The position numbers and the translations under genes are program-made. A stretch of 64,000 nucleotides of DNA from Rhodocyclus gracilis (GTDB lineage Bacteria; Pseudomonadota; Gammaproteobacteria; Burkholderiales; Rhodocyclaceae), in NCBI RefSeq assembly GCF_009617575.1, contig NZ_WIXJ01000001.1:248001-312000 (forward strand), in the 5' to 3' direction. Shown here piece after piece: positions 31,633-46,400 of this stretch. The first letter of the stretch is position 1. Every line of letters begins with the position of its first letter. The notes beneath the pieces were generated by a model. That model ran no database searches and was not told the DNA's origin. It worked only from the letters and a program-made list of their open reading frames with translations.

Positions 31633-32520
31633 TTATTTTTGTGCAGCAGCGGCTTGGGCGGCAACTTCAGCAGCGAAGTCGGTGACTTTCTTCTCGATAC
31701 CTTCACCAACGATGTAGAGCGCGAAGCTCGCCACCGAAGCCCCCTTCGCCTTCAGCAGCTGCTCGATCGTTTGCTTGCCGTCTTCGGCCTTGACGAAGAC
31801 TTGGCCGAGCAGCGTCACTTCCTTCAGGAATTTCTGCACCGAACCTTCGGCGATCTTCTCGATCATCGCTTCCGGCTTGCCCGCTTCCTTCGCCTTTTCG
31901 ATCGCGACACGACGTTCGCTTTCGATCAGTTCGGCCGGAACGCCCGACGCGTCGAGCGCCTTCGGCTTGCCCGCAGCGATGTGCATGGCGATGTCCTTGC
32001 CCAGCTGCTCGTCGCCACCGACGACATCGACAACGACGCCGATCTTGGCGCCACCGTGGATGTACGAGGCCAGACGGCCCTTCGCAGCAATCCGCTCAAA
32101 GCGACGGATCGACAGGTTTTCACCAATCTTGCCAACCAGCGCAGCACGCGTCGATTCGACCGTGCCTTCGCCCAGCGGCAGTGCGGCCAGCGCGGCCACG
32201 TCAGCCGGCGCGGCGCTGACCACGAGGCCGGCACAATCACGCGACAGCTTCAGGAAGTCGTCGTTCTTGGCAACGAAGTCGGTCTCACAGTTCACTTCGA
32301 CGATCGCCGCCGCAGCGCCTTCGACAACAATCGCCACCACGCCTTCAGCCGTCACACGGCTGGCCGCCTTGCTCGCCTTGGTGCCGAGCTTGACGCGCAG
32401 GATTTCTTCGGCCTTGACCGGATCGCCAGCGGCTTCGGTCAGGGCTTTCTTGCATTCCATCATCGGCGCGTCAGTCTTCTCGCGCAGTTCTTTAACCATG
32501 CTCGCGGTGATTTCCGCCAT
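31633..32520 (-). CDS. tsf: Translation elongation factor Ts
   Basis: Guanine-nucleotide exchange factor for EF-Tu. 295 residues. Signatures: [19 protein letters not shown] and the EF-Ts motif [13 protein letters not shown] near residue 80. MAEITASMV is the family start. It is downstream of rpsB, across a 104-bp gap with two hairpins. Confidence 0.99.
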   Translation of the reverse strand: MAEITASMVKELREKTDAPMMECKKALTEAAGDPVKAEEILRVKLGTKASKAASRVTAEGVVAIVVEGAAAAIVEVNCETDFVAKNDDFLKLSRDCAGLVVSAAPADVAALAALPLGEGTVESTRAALVGKIGENLSIRRFERIAAKGRLASYIHGGAKIGVVVDVVGGDEQLGKDIAMHIAAGKPKALDASGVPAELIESERRVAIEKAKEAGKPEAMIEKIAEGSVQKFLKEVTLLGQVFVKAEDGKQTIEQLLKAKGASVASFALYIVGEGIEKKVTDFAAEVAAQAAAAQK

Positions 32521-32539
32521 TTTGTTCTCCACGTGCGAA

Positions 32540-32610
32540 CGCGGCCGGGATCGCCGGCCGCGCCAGTTTCAATCAACAAGGCAGGCGCCGCACCGATGTG
32601 CCACGCCTGC
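32540..32610 (-). terminator. Two hairpins in the rpsB-tsf gap (attenuator-like)
   Basis: In transcription order, the first pairs 32604-32610 with 32581-32587, with an inner stem of 32598-32601 with 32590-32593. The second is a 9-bp GC stem, 32554-32562 with 32540-32548, with a 5-nt loop. No T-run follows either. A partial terminator between these genes is known in E. coli; the same role here is inferred. Confidence 0.5.
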
Positions 32611-32624
32611 GGTCATCCTGCAAA

Positions 32625-33368
32625 TTACTCAGCCGCTTCCTGGACTTCGACGAACTCGTCGCCTTCGCCTTCGAGGATTTCTTGCAGCACTTGGCTACGG
32701 CCTTCGAGGATCGAGTCGGCCACGCCGCGAGCGTAGAGACGGATCGCGCGCGAGGAGTCATCGTTACCCGGAATGACGTAGGTCACGCCTTCGGGCGAGT
32801 GGTTGGTATCGACCACGGCGATCACCGGGATGCCGAGCTTGGCCGCTTCGGTCACAGCAATCTTGTGATAACCGACGTCGATGACAAACAGTGCATCGGG
32901 AAGGCTATTCATTTCCTTGATGCCGCCGATCGACTTTTGCAGCTTTTCGAGTTCGCGCTGGGTCATCAGCGCTTCCTTCTTGCCCATGCGCTCGAAGGAG
33001 CCGTCTTCGGCCATGGCTTCCATGTCCTTCAGGCGCTTGATCGATTGCTTGACCGTCTTGAAGTTGGTCAGCATGCCACCCAGCCAACGCTGGTCAACGA
33101 AGGGCGAACCGGCGCGCAGCGCTTCTTCGGCAACGATCTCACGCGCCTGACGCTTGGTACCGACGAAGAGGATGGTGCCCTTGTTCGCGGACAGCTTGCG
33201 CACGAAGGCCATCGCTTCGTTGTACTTGGTCATCGTCTTTTCGAGGTTGACGATGTGAATCTTGTTGCGTGCGCCGAAGATGTACTGCGCCATCTTCGGG
33301 TTCCAGAAACGGGTTTGGTGACCGAAGTGGACACCGGCTTCCAGCATTTGACGCATAGTCGTGGACAT
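32625..33368 (-). CDS. rpsB: 30S ribosomal protein S2
   Basis: Ribosomal protein of the small subunit. 247 residues. The signature [22 protein letters not shown] starts the protein (positions about 5-26), and the family segment [21 protein letters not shown] lies near residue 190. It is the first gene of the long minus-strand series down to 18.3 kb, behind a strong promoter and a structured leader. Confidence 0.99.
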   Translation of the reverse strand: MSTTMRQMLEAGVHFGHQTRFWNPKMAQYIFGARNKIHIVNLEKTMTKYNEAMAFVRKLSANKGTILFVGTKRQAREIVAEEALRAGSPFVDQRWLGGMLTNFKTVKQSIKRLKDMEAMAEDGSFERMGKKEALMTQRELEKLQKSIGGIKEMNSLPDALFVIDVGYHKIAVTEAAKLGIPVIAVVDTNHSPEGVTYVIPGNDDSSRAIRLYARGVADSILEGRSQVLQEILEGEGDEFVEVQEAAE

Positions 33369-33547
33369 ACTTTTGAGACTCCATAAGGGTTGAACCGCCG
33401 TTCGCCCAGCTACGCCCGCATCGAAGCGGACACCCTTGAATCAGCGAACGTGCGAAATAGACGCAAAACCGTTTTGCGCCCGCGCGCCAACACGGCGCGC
33501 ATGGATATTTCACCTACCCACCGACGGCGGGCTGGCAAAACCCGGCG
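33369..33547 (-). promoter_or_regulatory. Structured 5' leader of rpsB
   Basis: Predicted untranslated leader of roughly 170 nt between the rpsB promoter and start codon. It contains two adjacent dyads: a 7-bp stem with a 5-nt loop (33482-33488 with 33494-33500) and an interrupted palindrome with 8-bp arms (33462-33469 and 33471-33478). Autogenous control by S2 binding to its leader is known in E. coli; a comparable role here is inferred, and no known motif was matched. Confidence 0.5.
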
Positions 33548-33577
33548 AGTATACCACTGCCACGCACGACAACTCAA
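33548..33577 (-). promoter_or_regulatory. rpsB promoter
   Basis: On the minus strand TTGAGT (33572-33577) and TATACT (33548-33553) are separated by 18 nt, a good sigma-70 match, about 180 bp upstream of rpsB. Confidence 0.65.
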
Positions 33578-33670
33578 ACCGCACGTACATCACGAGACAG
33601 ACCGCCTGCGTGACGAAACACCTGCCGAAACGCAGGCTAAACAAGGGCATCATTGCCATCATCGGCGAAA

Positions 33671-33699
33671 TTGCCTTGCCCCCCCCCTTCCTTTATTCT
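33671..33699 (+). promoter_or_regulatory. Candidate map promoter with C9 tract in the spacer
   Basis: TTGCCT (33671-33676), a 17-nt spacer and TATTCT (33694-33699) precede the map ATG by 26 bp. The spacer holds nine consecutive C (33679-33687), so slippage there would change promoter spacing. No clear Shine-Dalgarno sequence precedes the ATG. Confidence 0.45.
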
Positions 33700-33725
33700 T
33701 CCCGCTTTCGTCCTGACCACCCACG

Positions 33726-34523
33726 ATGAGCATCCAGATCAAAACAGCCGCCGAAATCGAAAAAATGCGGCTCGTTGGCCGACTGACCGGCGAAGTCCTC
33801 GACTACATCACTCCCTTCGTCACCGCCGGGGTCAGTACCGAAGAAATCGACCGTCTCTGCCACGATTACATCGTCAACGTGCAAGGCGCGATTCCTGCCC
33901 CGCTCAACTACGCACCTCCCGGCTACACGCCTTACCCGAAGTCGATCTGCGCGTCGATCAACCATCAGGTTTGCCACGGCATTCCGGGTGAGCGACCGCT
34001 GAAAAACGGCGACATCGTCAATCTCGACGTCACCGTCATCAAAGACGGCTATCACGGCGACAGCAGCCGCATGTTCATCGTCGGCGAACCCTCTATCCTC
34101 GCCCGCCGGCTCTGCGAACTGACCCATGAATGCCTGTGGATCGGCATTGCCCAGGTGCGGCCGGGCGCCCACCTCGGCGATATCGGTGCCGCCATCCAGC
34201 GCCATGCGGAAAAGGCCGGCTTCTCGGTCGTTCGCGAGTTTTGTGGCCACGGCATTGGCAGCCGCTTCCATGAAGACCCGCAGGTGCTGCATTTCGGCAA
34301 GGCGGGAACCGGCGCACGACTGGAGCCGGGGATGATTTTCACCATCGAGCCCATGATCAATGCGGGCAAGCCGGGCATTCGCCAGCTCGCCGACGGCTGG
34401 ACGGTCGTCACCAAGGACCACAGCCTGTCGGCACAGTGGGAACACACCATTCTCGTCACCGACACCGGCTTTGAGGTACTGACCCTCACCGCAGGCGCCC
34501 GCCCGCAGCCCGACTGGGTCTAG
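33726..34523 (+). CDS. map: Methionine aminopeptidase, type I
   Basis: Removes the initiator methionine from nascent proteins. 265 residues, pita-bread fold without an N-terminal extension. Metal ligands are visible in order: Asp in NLDVTV, Asp in YHGDSSRMF, His in CGHGIG, Glu in FTIEPM and Glu in WEHT. It is divergent from rpsB, a conserved proteobacterial arrangement, and followed by glnD after 3 bp. Confidence 0.98.
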   Translation: MSIQIKTAAEIEKMRLVGRLTGEVLDYITPFVTAGVSTEEIDRLCHDYIVNVQGAIPAPLNYAPPGYTPYPKSICASINHQVCHGIPGERPLKNGDIVNLDVTVIKDGYHGDSSRMFIVGEPSILARRLCELTHECLWIGIAQVRPGAHLGDIGAAIQRHAEKAGFSVVREFCGHGIGSRFHEDPQVLHFGKAGTGARLEPGMIFTIEPMINAGKPGIRQLADGWTVVTKDHSLSAQWEHTILVTDTGFEVLTLTAGARPQPDWV

Positions 34524-34526
34524 ATC

Positions 34527-37106
34527 ATGACCGCCACCTCGCCCGATAGCGCACTGATTCATTCCTGTAAGACCACACTGCGCGAGGGGCAGGAAGCCAT
34601 CTGCGCGCGCTACCGCGAAGATCACGACAGCCGTCGACTGCTACAGCGCCGTTGTCGTCTGGTCGACCGCGTACTCAGCGAGCTCTGGCGCGAACTTGCT
34701 TTCCCGCCGGAACTGACACTCGTTGCCGTCGGCGGCTATGGGCGAGGCGAACTCTATCCCGCCTCCGACATCGATCTGCTGCTGCTCCTGCCCTCGCCGC
34801 CGGACATGGCGCTCCAGCAATCGCTCGAACGGCTGATCGGTCTCTTCTGGGATATCGGGCTGGAAGTCGGCCACAGCGTCCGCACCATCGACGAATGCCT
34901 GACGGAAGCCGCCGGCGACATCACCGTACAAACGGCACTCATCGAGACCCGGCGCATCTGCGGCGACGAGGCGCTCTTCAGCCGCTTCCGTGCCGGCCTC
35001 AAGGAGCGGCTCGACGTTATCGCCTTCTTCCGCGCCAAGCGCCTCGAACAGGAAGAACGCCACCAGCGCTATCAGGAAACGCCGTACAGCCTCGAACCGA
35101 ACTGCAAGGAAAGCCCCGGCGGCCTGCGCGACCTGCAGATGATCCTCTGGATCGCGCAAGCCGCCGGCTATGGCGCGCACTGGCGCGATCTCAAAGAACA
35201 CGGTTTCATCACCGCCAACGAGGAACGCCGCCTCGAGCGCTGCGAAGGCTTCCTGCGCCGGCTGCGCGTGCAGTTGCACATCGATCTTGGGAGGCGAGAC
35301 GACCGCGTCCTCTTTGACTACCAGAGCCAGCTGGCCAGCCATCTGGGCTACGAGGCCGCGTCGACGCGTCAGGCCAGTGAAGCGCTGATGAAGGATTACT
35401 ACCGCACGGCGAAAAACGTCACCCAGCTCAACGCGATCCTGCTGCTCAACCTCGCCGCCGCGCTGCTGCCGACGCCGCACCTGACGCCCAAGCCGATCAA
35501 TGCGCGTTTTCGCGCCAGCGGCGACTTGCTCGATGTCGTCAGCGAATCCGTCTTTCAGGAAACGCCGAGTGCCATTCTCGAAAGCTTCCTGCTCATGCAG
35601 CAGCACGCCGAATTGCAGGGGATGACCGCGCGCACCTTGCGCGCCCTGTGGCGCGCAGCCGCCGACATCGACGATGACTTCCGGCGCGATCCGGGCAACC
35701 ACGCACTGTTTCTGCAACTCTTCCAGCAACCGCGCGGCCTGGTGCACGAATTCCGGCGCATGAACCAGCTGAGCGTGCTCGGTCGTTATCTGCCGAATTT
35801 CGGTCGCATCGTTGGTCAGATGCAGCACGACCTCTTCCACGTCTACACCGTCGATCAGCACATCATGCAAGTGATGCGCAACCTGCGCCGCTTCACGATG
35901 CATGAGTTCGCGCACGAATACCCGGTGTGCAGCCGGCTGATCAGCGACTTCGAACGCCCCTGGCTACTCTATGTCGCGGCGCTCTTCCACGACATCGGCA
36001 AGGGGCGCGGCGGCGACCACTCCGAGCTGGGTGCAGTCGACGCCCGCGAATTCTGCGAGCAGCACCAGATGAACGCTGCCGACAGCGAACTGGTGGTGTG
36101 GATCGTCCGCCAACACCTCGTCATGTCGCACGTCGCGCAGAAGCAGGACACCTCGGACCCTGAAACCATCGCCCGCTTTGCCGCCATCGTCGGCGACGAG
36201 CGGCATCTGACGGCGCTCTATCTCTTTACCGTCGCCGACATTCGCGGCACCAGTCCGAAAGTCTGGAATGCCTGGAAAGGTCAGCTGCTGGAGGAGCTAT
36301 TCAGCGCCACGCGCAAACTTCTCGCCACCGGCGGCGAAATCCCCGCGACGCAAGGCATCATCGAAGAACGCCAGCAGGAAGCCCGCCGCCTGTTGCGCTA
36401 TTTCGCGCTCTCCGAGACGGTGCATGAACGCCTGTGGAAGCAGCTCGACACCGTCTACTTCCTGCGCCACTCGGCGGATGAAATCGCCTGGCATACACGC
36501 GCCCTGCACTACCGCACCGACAAGGATCAGCCAGTGGTCAAGGCCAGGCTATGCGCACAAGGAGTCGGCCTGGAGGTGATGGTCTACACGACGGATCAGC
36601 CGGACCTCTTCACCCGCCTCGTCGCCTTTTTCGGCCGCGCTGGCTACACCATTCTCGACGCCAAAATCCACACGACGCGCCACGGCTACGCCCTCGACAG
36701 CTTCGTCCTGCAAGACCTGAGTGGCCGTGGCGAAGACCGCGAGATGATCAACTACATCGAACACGAACTGGCGACACGCCTGGTCAAGCAGACGCCGCCG
36801 GAGGCGCCGTCCGGCGGCCGCCTGTCGCGGCAGGTCAAACACTTCCCGTTCGAGCCGACGGTGACGATCAAACCCGACGAAAAAGGCGCGCGCTACATCC
36901 TGTTCATCGGCGCCGCCGACCGACCGGGGCTGCTCTACACCGTCGCCACCACACTCGCCGAACATGGCGCCAAACTGCACACGGCGAAGATTTCGACGCT
37001 CGGCGAACGCATCGAAGACACTTTCCTCGTCAGCGGCGGTTCGCTCGGCGAAAGCGCTGGCCGTATCCGCCTCGAAACCGCCCTGATCGAGCAACTGCGC
37101 GTTTAA
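34527..37106 (+). CDS. glnD: PII uridylyltransferase / uridylyl-removing enzyme
   Basis: Nitrogen sensor that uridylylates PII proteins when glutamine is low and deuridylylates them when it is high. 859 residues. The nucleotidyltransferase motif GGYGRGEL is at residues 69-76 with Asp81 and Asp83. The HD domain [15 protein letters not shown] is centred on His488-Asp489. Two ACT domains fill the C-terminus (around [13 protein letters not shown] and [13 protein letters not shown]). It is co-transcribed with map. Confidence 0.98.
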   Translation: MTATSPDSALIHSCKTTLREGQEAICARYREDHDSRRLLQRRCRLVDRVLSELWRELAFPPELTLVAVGGYGRGELYPASDIDLLLLLPSPPDMALQQSLERLIGLFWDIGLEVGHSVRTIDECLTEAAGDITVQTALIETRRICGDEALFSRFRAGLKERLDVIAFFRAKRLEQEERHQRYQETPYSLEPNCKESPGGLRDLQMILWIAQAAGYGAHWRDLKEHGFITANEERRLERCEGFLRRLRVQLHIDLGRRDDRVLFDYQSQLASHLGYEAASTRQASEALMKDYYRTAKNVTQLNAILLLNLAAALLPTPHLTPKPINARFRASGDLLDVVSESVFQETPSAILESFLLMQQHAELQGMTARTLRALWRAAADIDDDFRRDPGNHALFLQLFQQPRGLVHEFRRMNQLSVLGRYLPNFGRIVGQMQHDLFHVYTVDQHIMQVMRNLRRFTMHEFAHEYPVCSRLISDFERPWLLYVAALFHDIGKGRGGDHSELGAVDAREFCEQHQMNAADSELVVWIVRQHLVMSHVAQKQDTSDPETIARFAAIVGDERHLTALYLFTVADIRGTSPKVWNAWKGQLLEELFSATRKLLATGGEIPATQGIIEERQQEARRLLRYFALSETVHERLWKQLDTVYFLRHSADEIAWHTRALHYRTDKDQPVVKARLCAQGVGLEVMVYTTDQPDLFTRLVAFFGRAGYTILDAKIHTTRHGYALDSFVLQDLSGRGEDREMINYIEHELATRLVKQTPPEAPSGGRLSRQVKHFPFEPTVTIKPDEKGARYILFIGAADRPGLLYTVATTLAEHGAKLHTAKISTLGERIEDTFLVSGGSLGESAGRIRLETALIEQLRV

Positions 37107-37110
37107 GAAG

Positions 37111-37132
37111 CTGGCCGGCGCGTGCCGGCCAG
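37111..37132. terminator. Hairpin between convergent glnD and mtnP
   Basis: A 9-bp stem (37111-37119 with 37124-37132, loop GCGT). On the minus strand it is followed by CTTCTTAAAC, so it best terminates mtnP; on the plus strand no T-run follows. Confidence 0.65.
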
Positions 37133-37139
37133 CCCACAC

Positions 37140-37886
37140 TCAGGCGCCGTCGTTAGCGATGAGGTGCTCGAGAATCGCCCGCACCTGCCCCATCGATACT
37201 TCCAGCACACCCTGAATCGCCTCGAAGCTGATGCCCTTCGAGCTATCGCCGCGGCCGGCCGCATAGTTCGCCACGACGTTGATCGCGGCGTAGGGTAGAT
37301 CGAGTTCGCGCGCCAAGGCTGCTTCCGGCATGCCGGTCATGCCGACGAGATCGGCACCGTCGCCTTCGAAGCGGTTGATCTCGGCCGCCGTCTCGAGACG
37401 CGGGCCTTGCGTCGTGGCGTAAACGCCGTGGTCGCTGGCCGCGACGCCGACAGCCGCCGCCGCCGCGATGAGACGCGCCCGCAGCGCTTCGTCGTACGGT
37501 TCGGTGAAATCGATGTGCGTCACCGTGCAATCGGCGCCTTCGTGGAGGGTCGACTTGCGACCCCAGGTGTAATCGATGATCTGATGCGGAATGACGATAC
37601 CGCCCGGCACCAGATCGGCGCGGATACTGCCGACCGAGGCAACGGCGACGACGCCGTGCGCGCCACATTCGCGCAAGGCCCACAGATTGGCACGGTAGTT
37701 GATTTCGTGCGGCGGGATCGTATGACCATAGCCATGGCGCGCCAGAAAAGCGATCGGCTTGCCGCAGAACTCGCCGAACGTGATCGGGCCGGAAGGCTCG
37801 CCATAGGGCGTGCGCACCACTTCACGCCGCGTCCCCGCCAGACTCGCCAGCTGCGTCAAACCGCTGCCACCAATGATTGCCAGCAT
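37140..37886 (-). CDS. mtnP: S-methyl-5'-thioinosine phosphorylase (MTAP family)
   Basis: 248-residue purine nucleoside phosphorylase of the MTAP/PNP family. Phosphate- and base-site motifs: GGSGL at the N-terminus, RHGYGHTIPPHEINYRAN (residues 50-67), VGSIRADLVPG, TTQGPRLETAAE and VGMTGMPEAALA. At the base-specificity position it has Asn207 (VVANYAAG) where adenine-specific MTAP has Asp, which favours hypoxanthine-type bases. The likely substrate is methylthioinosine formed by deamination of methylthioadenosine. It is 1 bp downstream of hpt, whose product could salvage the released hypoxanthine. General 5'-methylthioadenosine phosphorylase is the alternative. Confidence 0.85.
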   Translation of the reverse strand: MLAIIGGSGLTQLASLAGTRREVVRTPYGEPSGPITFGEFCGKPIAFLARHGYGHTIPPHEINYRANLWALRECGAHGVVAVASVGSIRADLVPGGIVIPHQIIDYTWGRKSTLHEGADCTVTHIDFTEPYDEALRARLIAAAAAVGVAASDHGVYATTQGPRLETAAEINRFEGDGADLVGMTGMPEAALARELDLPYAAINVVANYAAGRGDSSKGISFEAIQGVLEVSMGQVRAILEHLIANDGA

Positions 37887-37887
37887 C

Positions 37888-38439
37888 TCAGCACTCCTCC
37901 TTCATGGCGTAGATCGCCGGCAAATTGCGCCAATGGCCGTAGGCATCCATGCCGTAGCCAAAGACAAAACGGTCGGGAACCGACAAGGCCACGAAATCGG
38001 CGGTGATCGGCTTTGCCTTGCCGTTTTCCTTATCCGTCGCCACGGCGGTGTAGCAGGCGGTCGCGCCCAGTTGCAGCATGCGCTCGCGCACAGCCGCCAG
38101 CGTCAGCCCTTCGTCGAGGATGTCGTCGACGATCAGCACGGTACGTCCCTTGACCGACGTCCACGGCGCCGCGCGCCAGGACAGCGCGCCACCGGACAAA
38201 TCCTGGCCGTAACGCGTCACATGCAGGTAATCGAAATCGAGCGGAAAATTGAGCTGGGTCATCAGCTGGCCGGCGAAAGGTACGCCGCCGCTCATTACAC
38301 AGAGCAACAAGGGATGCGTGTCCGCCAGCTTGTCCGTGATCTCGTGGGCGACGCGGGTGACGGCCTTGGCGACGGTTTCCGCTGAATGGATCAGTTCAGC
38401 CGAGGCGAGAATCGCCTCCGGGGTCTTGGTAGGGGGCAT
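37888..38439 (-). CDS. hpt: Hypoxanthine-guanine phosphoribosyltransferase
   Basis: Type I phosphoribosyltransferase salvaging hypoxanthine (and guanine) to nucleotide. 183 residues from ATG 38439; an in-frame GTG lies at 38448. The PRPP-binding loop VLIVDDILDEGLTL is clear, with LLLCVMSGGVPFAGQL upstream and FVFGYGMDAYGHWRNLP near the C-terminus. It is placed between galU and mtnP on the same strand and pairs functionally with mtnP. Confidence 0.93.
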   Translation of the reverse strand: MPPTKTPEAILASAELIHSAETVAKAVTRVAHEITDKLADTHPLLLCVMSGGVPFAGQLMTQLNFPLDFDYLHVTRYGQDLSGGALSWRAAPWTSVKGRTVLIVDDILDEGLTLAAVRERMLQLGATACYTAVATDKENGKAKPITADFVALSVPDRFVFGYGMDAYGHWRNLPAIYAMKEEC

Positions 38440-38448
38440 GGTGAGCAC

Positions 38449-43410
<4,962 letters not shown>

Positions 43411-43418
43411 CGCGACTC

Positions 43419-46400
43419 CTAGGCAAGCTGTTCGCGCATCCGCAGGGCTTCCTCGATATCGACGTCGACGATGCGTGAGACGCCGGATTCCTGCATGGTG
43501 ACGCCAACGAGCTGCTGTGCCAGTTCCATGGCGATCTTGTTGTGGCTGATGAAAAGAAACTGCGTCTGCGCCGACATTTCGCGGACGAGATTGCAGAAGC
43601 GTTCGGTATTGGTATCGTCGAGCGGGGCATCTACCTCGTCAAGCAGGCAGAACGGCGCTGGATTGAGGCGGAAGATGGCAAACACCAGCGAGATGGCGGT
43701 GAGCGCCTTTTCCCCCCCCGACAGCAGGTGGATCGTCGAATTTTTCTTGCCCGGCGGCTGCGCCATCACTTGCACGCCGGCATCGAGAATTTCGTCGCCG
43801 GTCATGATCAGGCGCGCCTCGCCGCCACCGAAAAGGCGGGGGAAAAGCTCCCCGAAGCTGCGGTTGACGTTATCGAAAGTACTTTGCAGCAATTCGCGCG
43901 TCTCGCGGTCGATGCGGCGGATGGCGTTTTCCAGCGTCGTCAGCGCCTGCGTCAGGTCTTCCGCCTGCGCGTCGAGAAAACCCTTGCGCTCACGCGCCGA
44001 TTCCAGTTCGTCGAGGGCGGCCAGATTGACGGCGCCGAGGGCGTCGATCGCCTTTTGCAGATTGCCGATGGCCGACTGCAAGGCGCCGGCCCGCGCGCCG
44101 GCGAGTTCGGGCAAAAGCGAGCTTTCGTCGGCCGCCGCCTCGGTCAGTTGTGCCGCGAACTGTTCGGCCGCCAGCGCCGCCGCCTGTTCTTTCAGACGCA
44201 ACTCGCCGATGCGCTCGCGCAAAGGGTCGAGGCTGCGCTCGGTCCCCAGACGCGATTCTTCCAGCTGGCGCTGCTGCGCCGTCGCCGCCTCCTGTGCATC
44301 GCGCGCCGCCGCCAGCGCGTGTTCGGCGGCCACGCGGGTGCTCAAGGCTTGCTGCAGGGCGGGTTCGAGGTCATCGGCGTGCTGCGCCTGCGCGCTTTCG
44401 GCGCAGCGGGCGAGTTCTTCTTCGACGCGTTCGAGTTGCGTCTGCGCGAGATCCTGTTGCCCGGCGATTTCGTCCTGCTTGTTACGGCACTCTTTCTCGC
44501 GGTATTGCGCTTCGCGCAACTCACGCTCGACGGCCGTCACCTGATCGCGCGCATCGCGCCAGGCGCGCTCGGCGCTTTCAAAGGCGATGCGCGACTCTTC
44601 CAGGCGCATCTGCGCGTCGTCGAGCTGGGCGCGCTGCTCGTCGAGCGTCTCTTCGGCGATGAAACGACGTTCCTGCTCGGCGTCTTCTTCCGCCGCCATA
44701 TCGGCCAGGCCGGCGTCGATCTGTGCCTGCCGTTCGCGGTGGCGCTCGATGGCTTGTGCGAGCTTGAGCGACAGCACTTGCAGGGCGTGCGCCTGATCCT
44801 GCAATTCGCCTTGTCGCTGGCGGGCGTCCTGCACGGCCTGCTGCGCGTCGGCGAGGCGCGATTCAGACTCTGCCAGCGCCGCTTGCGCGGCTTCGACCGC
44901 TGCTTGCCGCGTCTCGATGAGCGCCGCCAGTTCCTCGATTTCGCGTTGCCGTTCGAGCAAACCATGCTCGCCGGCGTCCGGCGCGAAAAAGACGACGGAC
45001 GAACGACTGACGACATCGCCACTCGGCGTGACGATGCACGCCTTGGCGGACAGCGTATGCCGCTGCGCCAGCGCGCCTGCGAGCGTCTCAGCGGTACCGA
45101 TGTCAGCCAGCCAGTCGGCAAGGACGTCGGACAACGCCGCGTCGCTGCACGCGATGCGCGCCAACAGGCTCCCGGCCGCGGCGGCCGCAGCCTTGGCCGG
45201 CGCCGCCGCCGGCAGGAGCACGGTCAGACGGGCCGGAGGCCGATCCTTGACCCACGCCGGATCGGCCGCCTCGACGGCGATGGCGGAGAGACGCTCGCGC
45301 AGCACCGCTTCGACCGCCTGCTCCCAGCCCGCGTCAACACTGAGCAACTGCCAGAGCGGGCGACGCCCCTCCAGGTGATAGCGCCGTAACCAGCCCAGCC
45401 GGTCGCCGGCGCCGGCGACGCGCTGTTGCAACTGTTCGAGGGCCGCCCGCCGGGCGCTTGTCTCGGCGCGCTCCTTTTGCGCCAGTTGTACTGCCGCCAG
45501 CGCGTTCCGGCGCTGCTGTTCAAGCTGCGGCAATTCCTGCTGCAAGCCAAGAACGGTCTCTTGCGCCTCGGCGACGCGTTCGCCCAGATCGGCCAACTGC
45601 GCCTGATGCAGTTCGTATTCGCCGGCATCCGGCGCCGGCAAGGCGGCGCGCTCCTGCACCAGACGGTCACGGCGCGACGCCAACATCAACAGGGCGCGCT
45701 GCGCATGGGCGAGATTCGTCTGCTCGACCTGTACGCGTTGCTCGAGGGCCGAGACCGCCGCCCGCTCGCGGCCGACGGCTTCGCGCGCAGCGGCCTGCGT
45801 CGCTTCCGCCTGCGGCAGGCGTTCGCACATCGCTTCGACACGCAGGGTTTCTTCTTCGACGCGCGCCACGGCGAGCGCCCCGAGTTCGCGCCAGCGGGCG
45901 GCGTCGGCAGTCAGCTTGGCCGCTTGCGCCTGCCAGTGTTCGCGGTCGTCGGTCAGCTGCGCCAGACGGTTTTCAAACTCGCGCGCCGATTCGCGGCGGT
46001 GGCGGATTTCGGCTTCCAGCCGCGCGACGTCGGCATTGCTCTCGAAGAGAGTCGCCTGTGCCCGCTGCAAGGTATCGCCCGCCGCGAAGACGGCGTCGCG
46101 CGAGGATTCGAGCGTCGCTTCGATCTGCCGCAGGGCCGCCACACGCGCGTCAAGATCAGCGGCGGCACGCGACAACTCGCCCCCCATGCGCTCGCGCTCG
46201 CTCTGCGCTTCGTTGCGGCGCAGCAACCAGAGCAGCTGTTGCCGGCGTACCAGATCATCGCTCAGCTGGCGGTACTGCCGCGCCACCGCCGCCTGCGCTT
46301 CTAGTCGCTCCATCTGGCCGCCGAGTTCCTGACGGATATCCTCGACACGCAGGAGGTTGTCGCGCGTATCGGCGATGCGGTTCTCCGTCTCGCGCCGGCG

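Noticed and set aside
30205-32736. 843-codon open frame opposite frr, pyrH and tsf
   Set aside because: Crosses three real genes and their spacers, composition is a mirror image, no conserved motif.
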